The notes under the pieces are model-generated. The model saw only the letters and a list, made by a program, of their open reading frames with translations, had not been told where the DNA came from and searched no databases. The position numbers were made by a program, and so were the translations under genes. DNA of 11,098 nucleotides from Anaerolineales bacterium UBA7227 (GTDB taxonomy: Bacteria; Chloroflexota; Anaerolineae; Anaerolineales; Villigracilaceae): the NCBI GenBank assembly GCA_002473085.1, contig DKTP01000046.1:1-11098 (forward strand), given 5' to 3'. How positions within the stretch are numbered: the stretch's first letter is position 1; each line of letters opens with the position of its first letter. Positions 4,635 through 11,098 of this stretch are shown here, piece by piece.

Positions 4635-7172
4635 ATGTCCCGTTTCTGGCCTCATTTCTTTTTGCTTGCCTTCATCGAAGGACTCGCGGCGCTGGCCGCG
4701 TTGTTTTTAATTCCCGCCGAAAGTCTTTCGCTCGCCCGCCTCGCGCTCGTCGGCGCGATCCTGTTTCCCCTGGCGGCCTCGGGCTGGATGTTCGTCCGTT
4801 CCTTGGATGGGGACTGGCGCGCCCGCGCCCTCGATCCGACCGCCTACCCGCGCATTTTCCGCGCCCTGGCAATTTCCTCCCCGCTTCTCTTCCTGACCTT
4901 TGGCCTGATCCTGTTCCTCCTGCGTTATCTCGACCCCGCGGCGACCGCCTCCTACTACGAGCGCGCCCGCCCCGCGTTGACCTACCTCCTCCTCCTCGCC
5001 GCGCAGACGAGTCTCTGGCTGGCCGCGCTTCGAAACGGAATCCACTTGAAGTCCATGTGGACGCGGCGCGCGGTCTTCGTCGGCGCGGGGATTGTCCTCG
5101 CCGTCTTCCTCGCGGTGTGGCTGCTCATCGCGTTGACTGGCTTGGGAATCACGGAAGACCCAAGTTACTGGAGCGAGCCCGGCGTCCCAATCCTCGGCTG
5201 GCAACTTCTCCTCGCTCTTCTGCTTTCCGCCCTCTGCCTCCTGCCTTCCGCTTTCCGCTCTCTGCCTTCCGCTTTCCGCCTTCTGCCTTCCGCTTTCCGC
5301 TCTCTGCCTTCCGCTTTCCGCCTTCTGCCTTCCGCCTCCCGCCCTCTGCCTTCCGCTTTCCGCCTTCTGCCTTCCGCCCTCTATCTCCTCGCCCTCGTCC
5401 TCTGGCTCTCCGTCCCGTTGACTTCCCTGCGTAACAGTTTCTACGCGCCGATCACGCCGCCGTATCTCCAGCCCTTCCCCGCCTCGGACGCGGCCTACTA
5501 TGACACCAGCGCGCAAAGCCTGTTGCTGGGATTCGGATTCGTCCAGCAGATTCCCACGCGGCCGCTGTTCATCGTCTTTCTCGCCGCGCTTCACGCCCTG
5601 CTCGGACAGGACTATGCCCGCCTCATCTTCGGACAGACTCTGCTGCTGGCGCTCTTTCCCGTCGCGCTGTACCTCCTCGGGAAGCGACTCCACAGCCGCG
5701 CCGCGGGAGTGACGGTCGCACTGCTCGCCAGCCTCCGCGAGTGGAACAGCCTGCTGATCGCCTCGGACGTGCGCGTGAGCAACACAAAGATGCTGCTCTC
5801 CGACTTCGTCACGACCCTCGCGTTGACGGCGTTCCTGCTCCTCGTCCTGCGCTGGTTCCGCGAGAGACGGGACGAATCGTTGCTGGCATTCGTCTCGGGC
5901 GGCGCGCTGGGACTGCTCCTCCTCCTGCGGACGCAATCCGCTTTTCTCGCGCCGGGCGTTTTACTGCTCGCGTTCCCCATCTGCTGGCCGAAGTGGAAGA
6001 CCTGGTTCGCGCAATCTGCCCTCTTCGCGGCGGGACTCGTCCTGGCCGTTTCGCCGTGGCTGGCGCGCAACTACTTTGTGGCGGGACAACTCTCGCTGGA
6101 CGATCCCACGCAGGTCAAAAACGTCGCCAGCATGTATGGCGGCGGGACGCCCTCCTCCAACCTCGACCAGTTCGCGGGGCAATCGCCAGAGGAAGCCAGC
6201 CGCTTCGTCGTGGACACCATCCTGCATCGTCCCGCGTACGTGGCGGGATTTGTGACGAATCAATTCCTCGCCAATTCCATAGACACGCTCCTCGTCCTGC
6301 CCATCTTCGCCCGCTACGACGGACTCTCCGCGCCGATCCATCCCTACTGGTATGAATGGGACGGGCATCCATCGACGGCAAACGTGATTCTCTTCCTCGT
6401 CTATCTGGCGGTCATCTCGCTGGGGATCGCCGCCGCGTGGAAGCGCCTGCGTTGGGCGGGATTGCTCCCGCTCGTGTTCTTCGTCTGCTACGCGCTCTCC
6501 ACCAGTTTGGCGCGCTACTCGGGCTGGCGATACATCTTCCCTGCGGACTGGGTCGGCTATTTCTACTTCGCCCTCGGCGCGGCAGAATTCTTTTCACTTG
6601 CCGCTCTTGTTTTCGGCGCGTCCGGAGACGCGGACAGGCATACAGGCGCACAGGTAGACCCGTCACCCGCCGCGCGTCATCCTTCCCTCGTTTTCTTTCT
6701 TCTTTCCTCTTTCATCTTTCTTTTTCTCGGCAGCCTCCCCTGGTTGACCGAATCCATCATCCCGCAGACGACGCTCCCCTGCGCGGACTCGGTTCCCGCG
6801 TGCCTCGCGGCGGCAGGCGTGGACGAGGCGCGGGCCGCGCGCTTCCTCGGTCAACCCGACGCGCTGGCGTTGTCGGGACGCGTCCTCTATCCGCGTTATT
6901 TCTCGCGCGGCAACGGGCTGGCGTCCACCAACCCGAATCCCGCTTACGCCCCGCGCGACTTCCCGCGCATGGGATTCTATCTCCTCACGCCCGACGGGGT
7001 GACGCAATCCATCCTGCCGATGAAGGGAGCGCGTCCCTTCCCGAACGCGGCGGACGCGCTCCTGCTCGGCTGCCAGCGCGGCGACTATGTGGAAGCGCGC
7101 CTGGTCTTCTTCCCCGCCACGGGGGAGGCCTTCGAAAACGGTCCGCTGGACGCGCCCTGTCCGAATCCATGA
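4635..7172 (+). CDS. GT-C/ArnT-like (GT39-type) polytopic membrane glycosyltransferase
   Basis: This 845-residue protein has about a dozen hydrophobic helices from residue 5 to about 700 and a non-membrane C-terminal domain of about 140 residues. The first large external loop after the repeat region carries the acidic motif SDAAYYDTSAQ (D285, D290), as expected of the catalytic loop of PMT/ArnT-like enzymes, followed by a downstream RPLF. Such enzymes move a sugar from a polyprenyl-phosphate donor to a lipid or protein on the outer face of the membrane; donor and acceptor cannot be told here. Residues 203-251 are seven copies of a heptad (LPSAFRS/L) encoded by a 21-bp tandem repeat inserted in a membrane segment. 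The start lies three bases after a terminator, but the N-terminal helix beginning at FWPHFFLLAF supports it. It overlaps mutY by ATGA. Confidence 0.85.
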   Translation: MSRFWPHFFLLAFIEGLAALAALFLIPAESLSLARLALVGAILFPLAASGWMFVRSLDGDWRARALDPTAYPRIFRALAISSPLLFLTFGLILFLLRYLDPAATASYYERARPALTYLLLLAAQTSLWLAALRNGIHLKSMWTRRAVFVGAGIVLAVFLAVWLLIALTGLGITEDPSYWSEPGVPILGWQLLLALLLSALCLLPSAFRSLPSAFRLLPSAFRSLPSAFRLLPSASRPLPSAFRLLPSALYLLALVLWLSVPLTSLRNSFYAPITPPYLQPFPASDAAYYDTSAQSLLLGFGFVQQIPTRPLFIVFLAALHALLGQDYARLIFGQTLLLALFPVALYLLGKRLHSRAAGVTVALLASLREWNSLLIASDVRVSNTKMLLSDFVTTLALTAFLLLVLRWFRERRDESLLAFVSGGALGLLLLLRTQSAFLAPGVLLLAFPICWPKWKTWFAQSALFAAGLVLAVSPWLARNYFVAGQLSLDDPTQVKNVASMYGGGTPSSNLDQFAGQSPEEASRFVVDTILHRPAYVAGFVTNQFLANSIDTLLVLPIFARYDGLSAPIHPYWYEWDGHPSTANVILFLVYLAVISLGIAAAWKRLRWAGLLPLVFFVCYALSTSLARYSGWRYIFPADWVGYFYFALGAAEFFSLAALVFGASGDADRHTGAQVDPSPAARHPSLVFFLLSSFIFLFLGSLPWLTESIIPQTTLPCADSVPACLAAAGVDEARAARFLGQPDALALSGRVLYPRYFSRGNGLASTNPNPAYAPRDFPRMGFYLLTPDGVTQSILPMKGARPFPNAADALLLGCQRGDYVEARLVFFPATGEAFENGPLDAPCPNP
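5241..5387 (+). repeat. 21-bp tandem repeat, seven copies, inside the glycosyltransferase gene
   Basis: Seven contiguous 21-bp units (5241, 5262, 5283, 5304, 5325, 5346, 5367) share the core CTGCCTTCCGCTTTCCGC and encode LPSAFR followed by Ser, Leu or Pro. Units 1-2 and 3-4 form a 42-bp higher-order repeat. Units 5 (LPSASRP) and 7 (LPSALYL) are diverged. A degenerate unit may precede the array (LSALCL). The array is purely in frame (147 bp) and interrupts a hydrophobic run (WQLLLALLLSALCL before, LALVLWLSV after). The strand is strongly pyrimidine-biased. Confidence 0.93.
6624..6663 (+). repeat. Degenerate 8-bp periodic repeat (ACAGG core)
   Basis: Five consecutive octamers (GGAGACGC, GGACAGGC, ATACAGGC, GCACAGGT, AGACCCGT) share an ACAGG-like core at 6634, 6642 and 6650. 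In the glycosyltransferase they encode a polar stretch (SGDADRHTGAQVDPSP) between two membrane helices. A pyrimidine-rich run of about 48 bases (6681-6728, interrupted only by G6690 and A6714) follows. Confidence 0.5.
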
Positions 7173-8254
7173 CCCGCATCGCCGCCAAACTTTTGAGATG
7201 GTATCGCCGTCACGGACGCGGCCTCCCCTGGCGCGGACATCCCGACGCCTACGCGGTGTGGGTCTCGGAGATCATGCTCCAGCAAACGCGCGTCGAGACG
7301 GTCGTCCCGTATTTCGAGCGGTGGATGAAGCGTTTCCCGTCCGTGAAGGCTTTGGCGGACGCGTCCGAGCAGTCGGTGTTGACGCTGTGGGAGGGACTGG
7401 GCTACTACTCCCGCGCCCGCAACCTGCACAAGGCCGCGCGTCTGCTCGTGGACGAATATGGCGGCGAACTGCCGCGCTCGGTCGAGGCGCTCCGCAAACT
7501 GCCAGGCATCGGACGGTACAGCGCGGGCGCCATCGCTTCGATGGCTTTCGGTCTCGATGAACCCGCGCTGGACGGCAACATCCGCCGCGTCTACGCGCGT
7601 TTGTTCAATGTGGAAGTCCCCGCCGACTCGACGGAGGAGAAGAAGATTCTCTGGGGCCTCGCCGCCGAACACCTGCCGAAGGGAAAAGCGGGCGACTTCA
7701 ACCAGGCGTTGATGGACCTGGGCGCGGCGCTCTGCCTGCCGAAAAAGCCGCGCTGCGCGGAATGTCCGCTGGCGGAGGAATGTCTGGCGCGGCGGCTGGG
7801 CGTGCAGGAAGCGCGTCCCGTGTTGAAGCCCAAAGCGGAGACGCCATATCACGTCCACGCCGCGATCGTCCTTGTGGCGAAAATTGGCAATTCGCGTTAC
7901 GCGTTGCTGTCAAAACGCCCCTCGCGCGGACTCCTCGGCGGGATGTGGGAATTCCCCAACGGGCGCGTGGAGGGCGATCCCGCGCGGGGGCTGGCAAAAG
8001 CCATTAAGTCGGGATACGGCTTCTCGGTCCGCGCGGGCGAGGCGTTGGGCGTCGTCCGCCACGCGTACACCCACTTCCGCGTCGCCGTCCACGTCTTCCG
8101 CGGCGAGTTGACGCTTCCCGTCCGCGAGACGGAAACGCTGAAATGGGTTAAACTCTCCGAACTCGGAAAATATCCGATGGGAAAAATCGATCGGCAGATC
8201 TCCGAAAAAATAATGCTGAAACACAAAGGCGCGCAAAGTACAAGGAAACTATGA
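7169..8254 (+). CDS. mutY: A/G-specific adenine DNA glycosylase
   Basis: This 361-residue enzyme removes adenine mispaired with 8-oxoguanine. All key elements are visible: catalytic Glu34 (SEIMLQQTRV), the helix-hairpin-helix LPGIGRYSAGA (111-121) with Tyr117, catalytic Asp135 in ALDGNIRRV, and the 4Fe-4S loop C189-x6-C196-x2-C199-x5-C205. A C-terminal NUDIX-like recognition domain (about 228-350) carries GLLGGMWEFPNGRVE and the HAYTHFRV loop that reads 8-oxoG. The start is the ATG overlapping the stop of the previous gene (ATGA, 7169-7172), which gives the normal N-terminus MTRIAAKLLRWY; the frame is open further upstream, but that part is a shadow of the glycosyltransferase gene. The stop overlaps the next start in the same way. 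The last ten residues (HKGAQSTRKL) look like a short non-conserved extension. Confidence 0.97.
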   Translation: MTRIAAKLLRWYRRHGRGLPWRGHPDAYAVWVSEIMLQQTRVETVVPYFERWMKRFPSVKALADASEQSVLTLWEGLGYYSRARNLHKAARLLVDEYGGELPRSVEALRKLPGIGRYSAGAIASMAFGLDEPALDGNIRRVYARLFNVEVPADSTEEKKILWGLAAEHLPKGKAGDFNQALMDLGAALCLPKKPRCAECPLAEECLARRLGVQEARPVLKPKAETPYHVHAAIVLVAKIGNSRYALLSKRPSRGLLGGMWEFPNGRVEGDPARGLAKAIKSGYGFSVRAGEALGVVRHAYTHFRVAVHVFRGELTLPVRETETLKWVKLSELGKYPMGKIDRQISEKIMLKHKGAQSTRKL

Positions 8255-9447
8255 CCATCACACTGCTCCTCGACCTCGACGAAACCCTGCTCGACACCAA
8301 CCTCGAAGCCTTCGTGCCGGCCTACTACCAGAAACTTGCCGCGCATCTCGCGCCGTACGTCGCGCCCGAAAAAATGCTCAAGTACCTGACGCTCGGCACG
8401 CGCAAAATGATGGAGAGCGAAGACCCATCGCGCACGCTGCGCGAGGTCTTCGACGAAAATTTCTATCCCTTCCTCGACGTGGACCGCGGCGACATCCAGC
8501 CCGTCCTCGAGGATTTTTACGACAACGTTTTTCCGTCCATCCGCGAAGTGACGCGCCCGATCCCCGGCGCGGCGGACTTCGTGGAGTGGGCGTTCGCGGC
8601 GGGACACCGCGTCGTCGTCGCCACCAGCCCGTATTTCCCGCGCAAAGCCAATTACCACCGCCTGCGCTGGGCGGGACTGCCTCCCGAAAAATATCCCTTT
8701 GTCCTCGTCTCGTCTTACGAGGATTTCCATTTCACCAAACCGCATCCCGCCTATTTCGCCGAAGTTTTGGGACGCCTCGGCTGGCCCGACGATCCCGTCG
8801 TCATGATCGGCAACGACGTGGCGCAGGATTTGCGTCCCGCGGCGGCGCTGGGACTCCCGACCTATCACTCGGTGGACGTGACCCCGTCCGCGGACGGATT
8901 CGAGGCGACCGGGCGCGGGACTCTCGCCGAACTGCGCGGCTGGCTCGAGCGGACGGATCCCGCGACGCTCGCGCCGTCGTTCTCCTCCCCGGCCTCCCTG
9001 CTCGCCCTGCTGCGCGCCGCCCCGGCCGCGTTGACAAGCCTGCTCGCGCCCCTCGCCCCCGCCGCGCTGACGGCGCGTCCCGCCGCGGAAGACTGGTCCA
9101 CGACCGAGATCCTCTGTCACCTGCGCGACGTGGAGCGCGAAGTGACCCTGCCGCGCATCCGCAAAATTTTGGCCGAGGCGGACCCGCCCATCCCCGCGCA
9201 GACGCCCGACGAGTGGGCAAAAACGCGCGGCTACCAGGGGCAGGACGGGATGTCCGCGCTGCGCGAGTTCACGTCCGCGCGCCTCGAAACGCTGGAACTG
9301 CTCGCGGGCCTCGCGCCCGCTCAATGGTCCCGAAAAGCGCGGCACTCCATCTTCGGGCCGACCACGCTGCAGGAGCTGGTCGGTTTCAGCGCCGAACACG
9401 ACCGCCTGCACATCCAGCAGGCGTGGAGGAACATCGAGACAGGTTAG
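8251..9447 (+). CDS. HAD-superfamily hydrolase fused to a DinB-like domain
   Basis: This 398-residue protein has two parts. Residues 1-235 form a HAD phosphohydrolase with motif I DLDETLLD (D8, D10), motif II ATS (T125), motif III Lys163 in FTKPHPAYF and motif IV GND-x3-D (D189, D193), plus a helical cap between motifs I and II. Residues about 245-395 form a four-helix DinB_2-like domain with three candidate metal ligands: His290 in CHLRD, and His383 and His387 in EHDRLH. An Ala/Leu-rich linker joins them. HAD enzymes dephosphorylate small molecules; DinB-like domains bind a metal and in some cases act as thiol-dependent transferases, so a paired function is possible but unproven. The start overlaps the mutY stop by ATGA, and the sulfatase-fold gene begins 9 bases after the stop. 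Confidence 0.88.
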   Translation: MTITLLLDLDETLLDTNLEAFVPAYYQKLAAHLAPYVAPEKMLKYLTLGTRKMMESEDPSRTLREVFDENFYPFLDVDRGDIQPVLEDFYDNVFPSIREVTRPIPGAADFVEWAFAAGHRVVVATSPYFPRKANYHRLRWAGLPPEKYPFVLVSSYEDFHFTKPHPAYFAEVLGRLGWPDDPVVMIGNDVAQDLRPAAALGLPTYHSVDVTPSADGFEATGRGTLAELRGWLERTDPATLAPSFSSPASLLALLRAAPAALTSLLAPLAPAALTARPAAEDWSTTEILCHLRDVEREVTLPRIRKILAEADPPIPAQTPDEWAKTRGYQGQDGMSALREFTSARLETLELLAGLAPAQWSRKARHSIFGPTTLQELVGFSAEHDRLHIQQAWRNIETG

Positions 9448-9456
9448 AAGCAATTT

Positions 9457-11098
9457 ATGTCCGCCGTCAAACCGCCGCGCCTCAACCTCAACGCGCTGAT
9501 CGTCTCGACAATCCTGAGCGCGTTCTTCTACGCCGCGATGGAATGGGTCTTCTTCATCACCAAGCCCTCGGCGCTTTCCCTGCTCGCCCCGTTCGAGAAA
9601 ATCCGCGTCCTGTTCGCCGCGGGCGGAGCGTTTGCCCTCGCCGCCCTGTTCGCCCTTTTCCTGCTCCTCGTCCCCGCGCTGCCCGCCAGAGACGCGGCCC
9701 GGCGGCGCCTGGTCTACCTCGCCTGCCTCGCCCCCGCCTTCGTCGCCTCCGTCAACGCGCTGATCCTCTTCGACAACTTCACGTACACCGTCTTCAAATT
9801 CGGGATCGTCACCGCCGTCGGCTATTGGCGGATTCCCTACCTGGTCGGCTTTCTGGCCTTCCTCGTCTGGATGACGGCTCGGATTCACGCCCGCGCCTAC
9901 AAACGGCGCAAGCCCGCCTCTCTCCTGACCTTCGGCCTGCTCGCGGTTTCCCTGATCGCGCTCCTCAGCGCGGCCTCCCCCGCCGCGGGGACGGTCTCTG
10001 CCTCGGGCGAGAGTCCCGCCTCGGCGAAGACATATCCGAACGTCATCATCCTCGGCGGGGACGGGTTGAGCGCGTCCTATCTCTCCGTGTACGGCTCGCT
10101 CAAAGAGACGACGCCGTTCCTCGAAAAACTGGCGGAGGAATCCCTCGTCGCGAAGAACGCCTTCGTCAACGTATCCAGCACCACGGCTTCCACCGCCTCG
10201 ATGCTCACGGGCAAATATCCGATGGACGTGAAGGTTTTCCGCTATCCCGATTCGCTCATGGGGACGGATTCGTTCGAGCACCTGCCCGGCATTCTCCGCT
10301 CGCGCGGCTATCAGACCGTGGAGATCGGTACGCCCGACTATGTGGACGCGGGGGCGCTCAACCTGCTGGACGGCTTCGAGGTCGTCAACAACCGGGCGGT
10401 GGACCGGGCCGGGGCTGGCCTCGTCCGCAGGATTTTGGGCAGCGCTCCCTCCGCCCAGTTCGTCTCGTCCGTGCTGGGACGCGCCGAGGACCGCCTGCTC
10501 CACATCTTCTTTATATGGGACATGCGCAACCCCATCCTGGAGGTCAACGATCCCCGCTCGCGGATGACGGACGCGCAGCGCGTCGAGCAGATCGGCGAAC
10601 TGCTGGAACGCCGCGACCGTCCGCTTTTCATCTTTGCCCATTTCATGGACACGCACGGGCCGTATTTCTCGTCCGAGCTGGACACCTTTTCCCCAGACGA
10701 GACGGAAGAAGATGAGAAGGAATGGGACCGGGACGAGTATCGGGACGCGATCCTCAGCTTCGACGCGAACGTGGAGCGGATCTATCGCCGCCTCGAAGAG
10801 ACCGGCCAGCTGGAGAACACGATCCTGGTCGTGTACACCGATCACGGTTTTATGTACACCGTCACGGGACGCGTGCCGATTCTCATCCGCTTTCCGAAGC
10901 AGGAGCACGCGGGCGTCCGTCAAAACAACCTGCAGGTCATAGACGTGCCGGTCACCCTGCTCGATTATCTCGGCATCCCCAAGCCCGCCTGGATGAGCGG
11001 ACTGTCTTTCCTCGACTCGGAAGCGCCCGCCCGCCGCGAGATCGTCAGCCTCGTGGGGAGTTCGCCGAAGAAGATCGGGCCGCCGTTCTTCCAGATCA
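9457..11098 (+). CDS. Membrane-anchored sulfatase-fold (alkaline phosphatase superfamily) enzyme, partial
   Basis: The frame is open from ATG 9457 to the right edge (547 residues seen, no stop), read directly from the sequence. The N-terminal 175 residues hold about five hydrophobic helices (near 12-33, 50-73, 86-104, 116-138, 155-172). The external catalytic domain follows: PNVIILGGDGLSASYLSVYG with metal ligand D202, the nucleophile region STTASTASMLTGKYP (240-254), HFMDTHGPY (H395, H400), and YTDHG (D462, H463). In true sulfatases the nucleophile region reads C/S-x-P-S-R; here it aligns as T242-T-A-S-T, so there is no formylglycine cysteine. This resembles phosphoglycerol or phosphoethanolamine transferases such as LtaS, which use Thr. 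A role in modifying envelope lipids or glycans is likely. It is the fourth gene of the operon with the GT-C enzyme. Confidence 0.88.
   Translation, partial: MSAVKPPRLNLNALIVSTILSAFFYAAMEWVFFITKPSALSLLAPFEKIRVLFAAGGAFALAALFALFLLLVPALPARDAARRRLVYLACLAPAFVASVNALILFDNFTYTVFKFGIVTAVGYWRIPYLVGFLAFLVWMTARIHARAYKRRKPASLLTFGLLAVSLIALLSAASPAAGTVSASGESPASAKTYPNVIILGGDGLSASYLSVYGSLKETTPFLEKLAEESLVAKNAFVNVSSTTASTASMLTGKYPMDVKVFRYPDSLMGTDSFEHLPGILRSRGYQTVEIGTPDYVDAGALNLLDGFEVVNNRAVDRAGAGLVRRILGSAPSAQFVSSVLGRAEDRLLHIFFIWDMRNPILEVNDPRSRMTDAQRVEQIGELLERRDRPLFIFAHFMDTHGPYFSSELDTFSPDETEEDEKEWDRDEYRDAILSFDANVERIYRRLEETGQLENTILVVYTDHGFMYTVTGRVPILIRFPKQEHAGVRQNNLQVIDVPVTLLDYLGIPKPAWMSGLSFLDSEAPARREIVSLVGSSPKKIGPPFFQI

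Noticed and set aside
4707..5936. 409-codon minus-strand frame with RQKAESGRQ-type repeats
   Set aside because: It is antisense to the glycosyltransferase; its repeats are just the reverse reading of the 21-bp array, and the rest lacks hydrophobic core patterns or motifs.
6356..7168. In-frame upstream extension of mutY to 6356
   Set aside because: The extra 271 codons run in a second frame across the glycosyltransferase gene and are Arg/Pro/Ala-rich without motifs. MutY has its normal N-terminus at ATG 7169.
8586..10715. 709-codon plus-strand frame overlapping the HAD-DinB and sulfatase-fold genes
   Set aside because: It is out of frame with both motif-bearing genes and its product is extremely Arg/Pro/Gly-rich without any domain.
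7897..10923. A 1008-codon open frame on the minus strand, the longest in the window
   Set aside because: It lies antisense to mutY, the HAD-DinB gene and the sulfatase-fold gene, all with clear motifs. Its translation is rich in Arg, Gly, Glu and Asp with no recognisable domain, as expected of an antisense frame in GC-rich DNA.

Overview
The window is a GC-rich, gene-dense piece of a bacterial chromosome, most likely from an uncultured or poorly studied member of the Anaerolineae (Chloroflexota). That placement is inferred from gene style rather than from a marker gene: exported SH3b proteins with Pro/Thr-rich stalks and a C-terminal membrane anchor, a VKOR in place of DsbB, large GT-C membrane glycosyltransferases, weak Shine-Dalgarno sites and short repeats scattered between and inside genes. 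No rRNA, tRNA, CRISPR array, transposase or phage gene is visible.

Layout. (1) 1-520, minus strand: the start of a zinc-ribbon protein that runs off the left edge. It is divergent from (2) 570-2609, plus strand: two tandem paralogous SH3b envelope proteins followed by a SpoU/TrmH-type RNA 2'-O-methyltransferase, with gaps of 1 and 5 bases. (3) 2644-3325, minus strand: a VKOR-family disulfide-forming membrane protein and, 13 bases downstream, a tiny four-cysteine protein with a very acidic tail. This pair ends in a hairpin terminator that lies in the convergent gap with the methyltransferase. (4) 3326-3624: a gene-free stretch with a repeat-rich, partly palindromic block and promoter-like sites at both ends. 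(5) 3625-4599, plus strand: a metallo-beta-lactamase-fold protein with a degenerate metal motif and a small protein of probable ferredoxin-like (dimeric alpha/beta-barrel) fold, closed by a strong rho-independent terminator at 4602-4631. (6) 4635-11098, plus strand: a tightly packed run of a large GT-C/ArnT-like membrane glycosyltransferase, MutY, a HAD hydrolase fused to a DinB-like domain, and a membrane-anchored sulfatase/phosphotransferase-fold protein cut by the right edge. The first three overlap by ATGA and the fourth starts 9 bases later.

How the genes fit together. The envelope theme dominates: SH3b anchors, VKOR, a lipid-linked-sugar glycosyltransferase and an alkaline-phosphatase-superfamily membrane enzyme. 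Two nucleic-acid maintenance enzymes (MutY and the RNA methyltransferase) are interleaved, which is common in compact operons and need not mean shared function.

I see no clear new defence or mobile system. The most unusual items are the HAD-DinB fusion, the VKOR/Cys-rich acidic protein pair, the degenerate MBL metal site, a 7 x 21 bp tandem repeat inside a membrane-protein gene, and a terminator that ends three bases before the start codon of the next gene.
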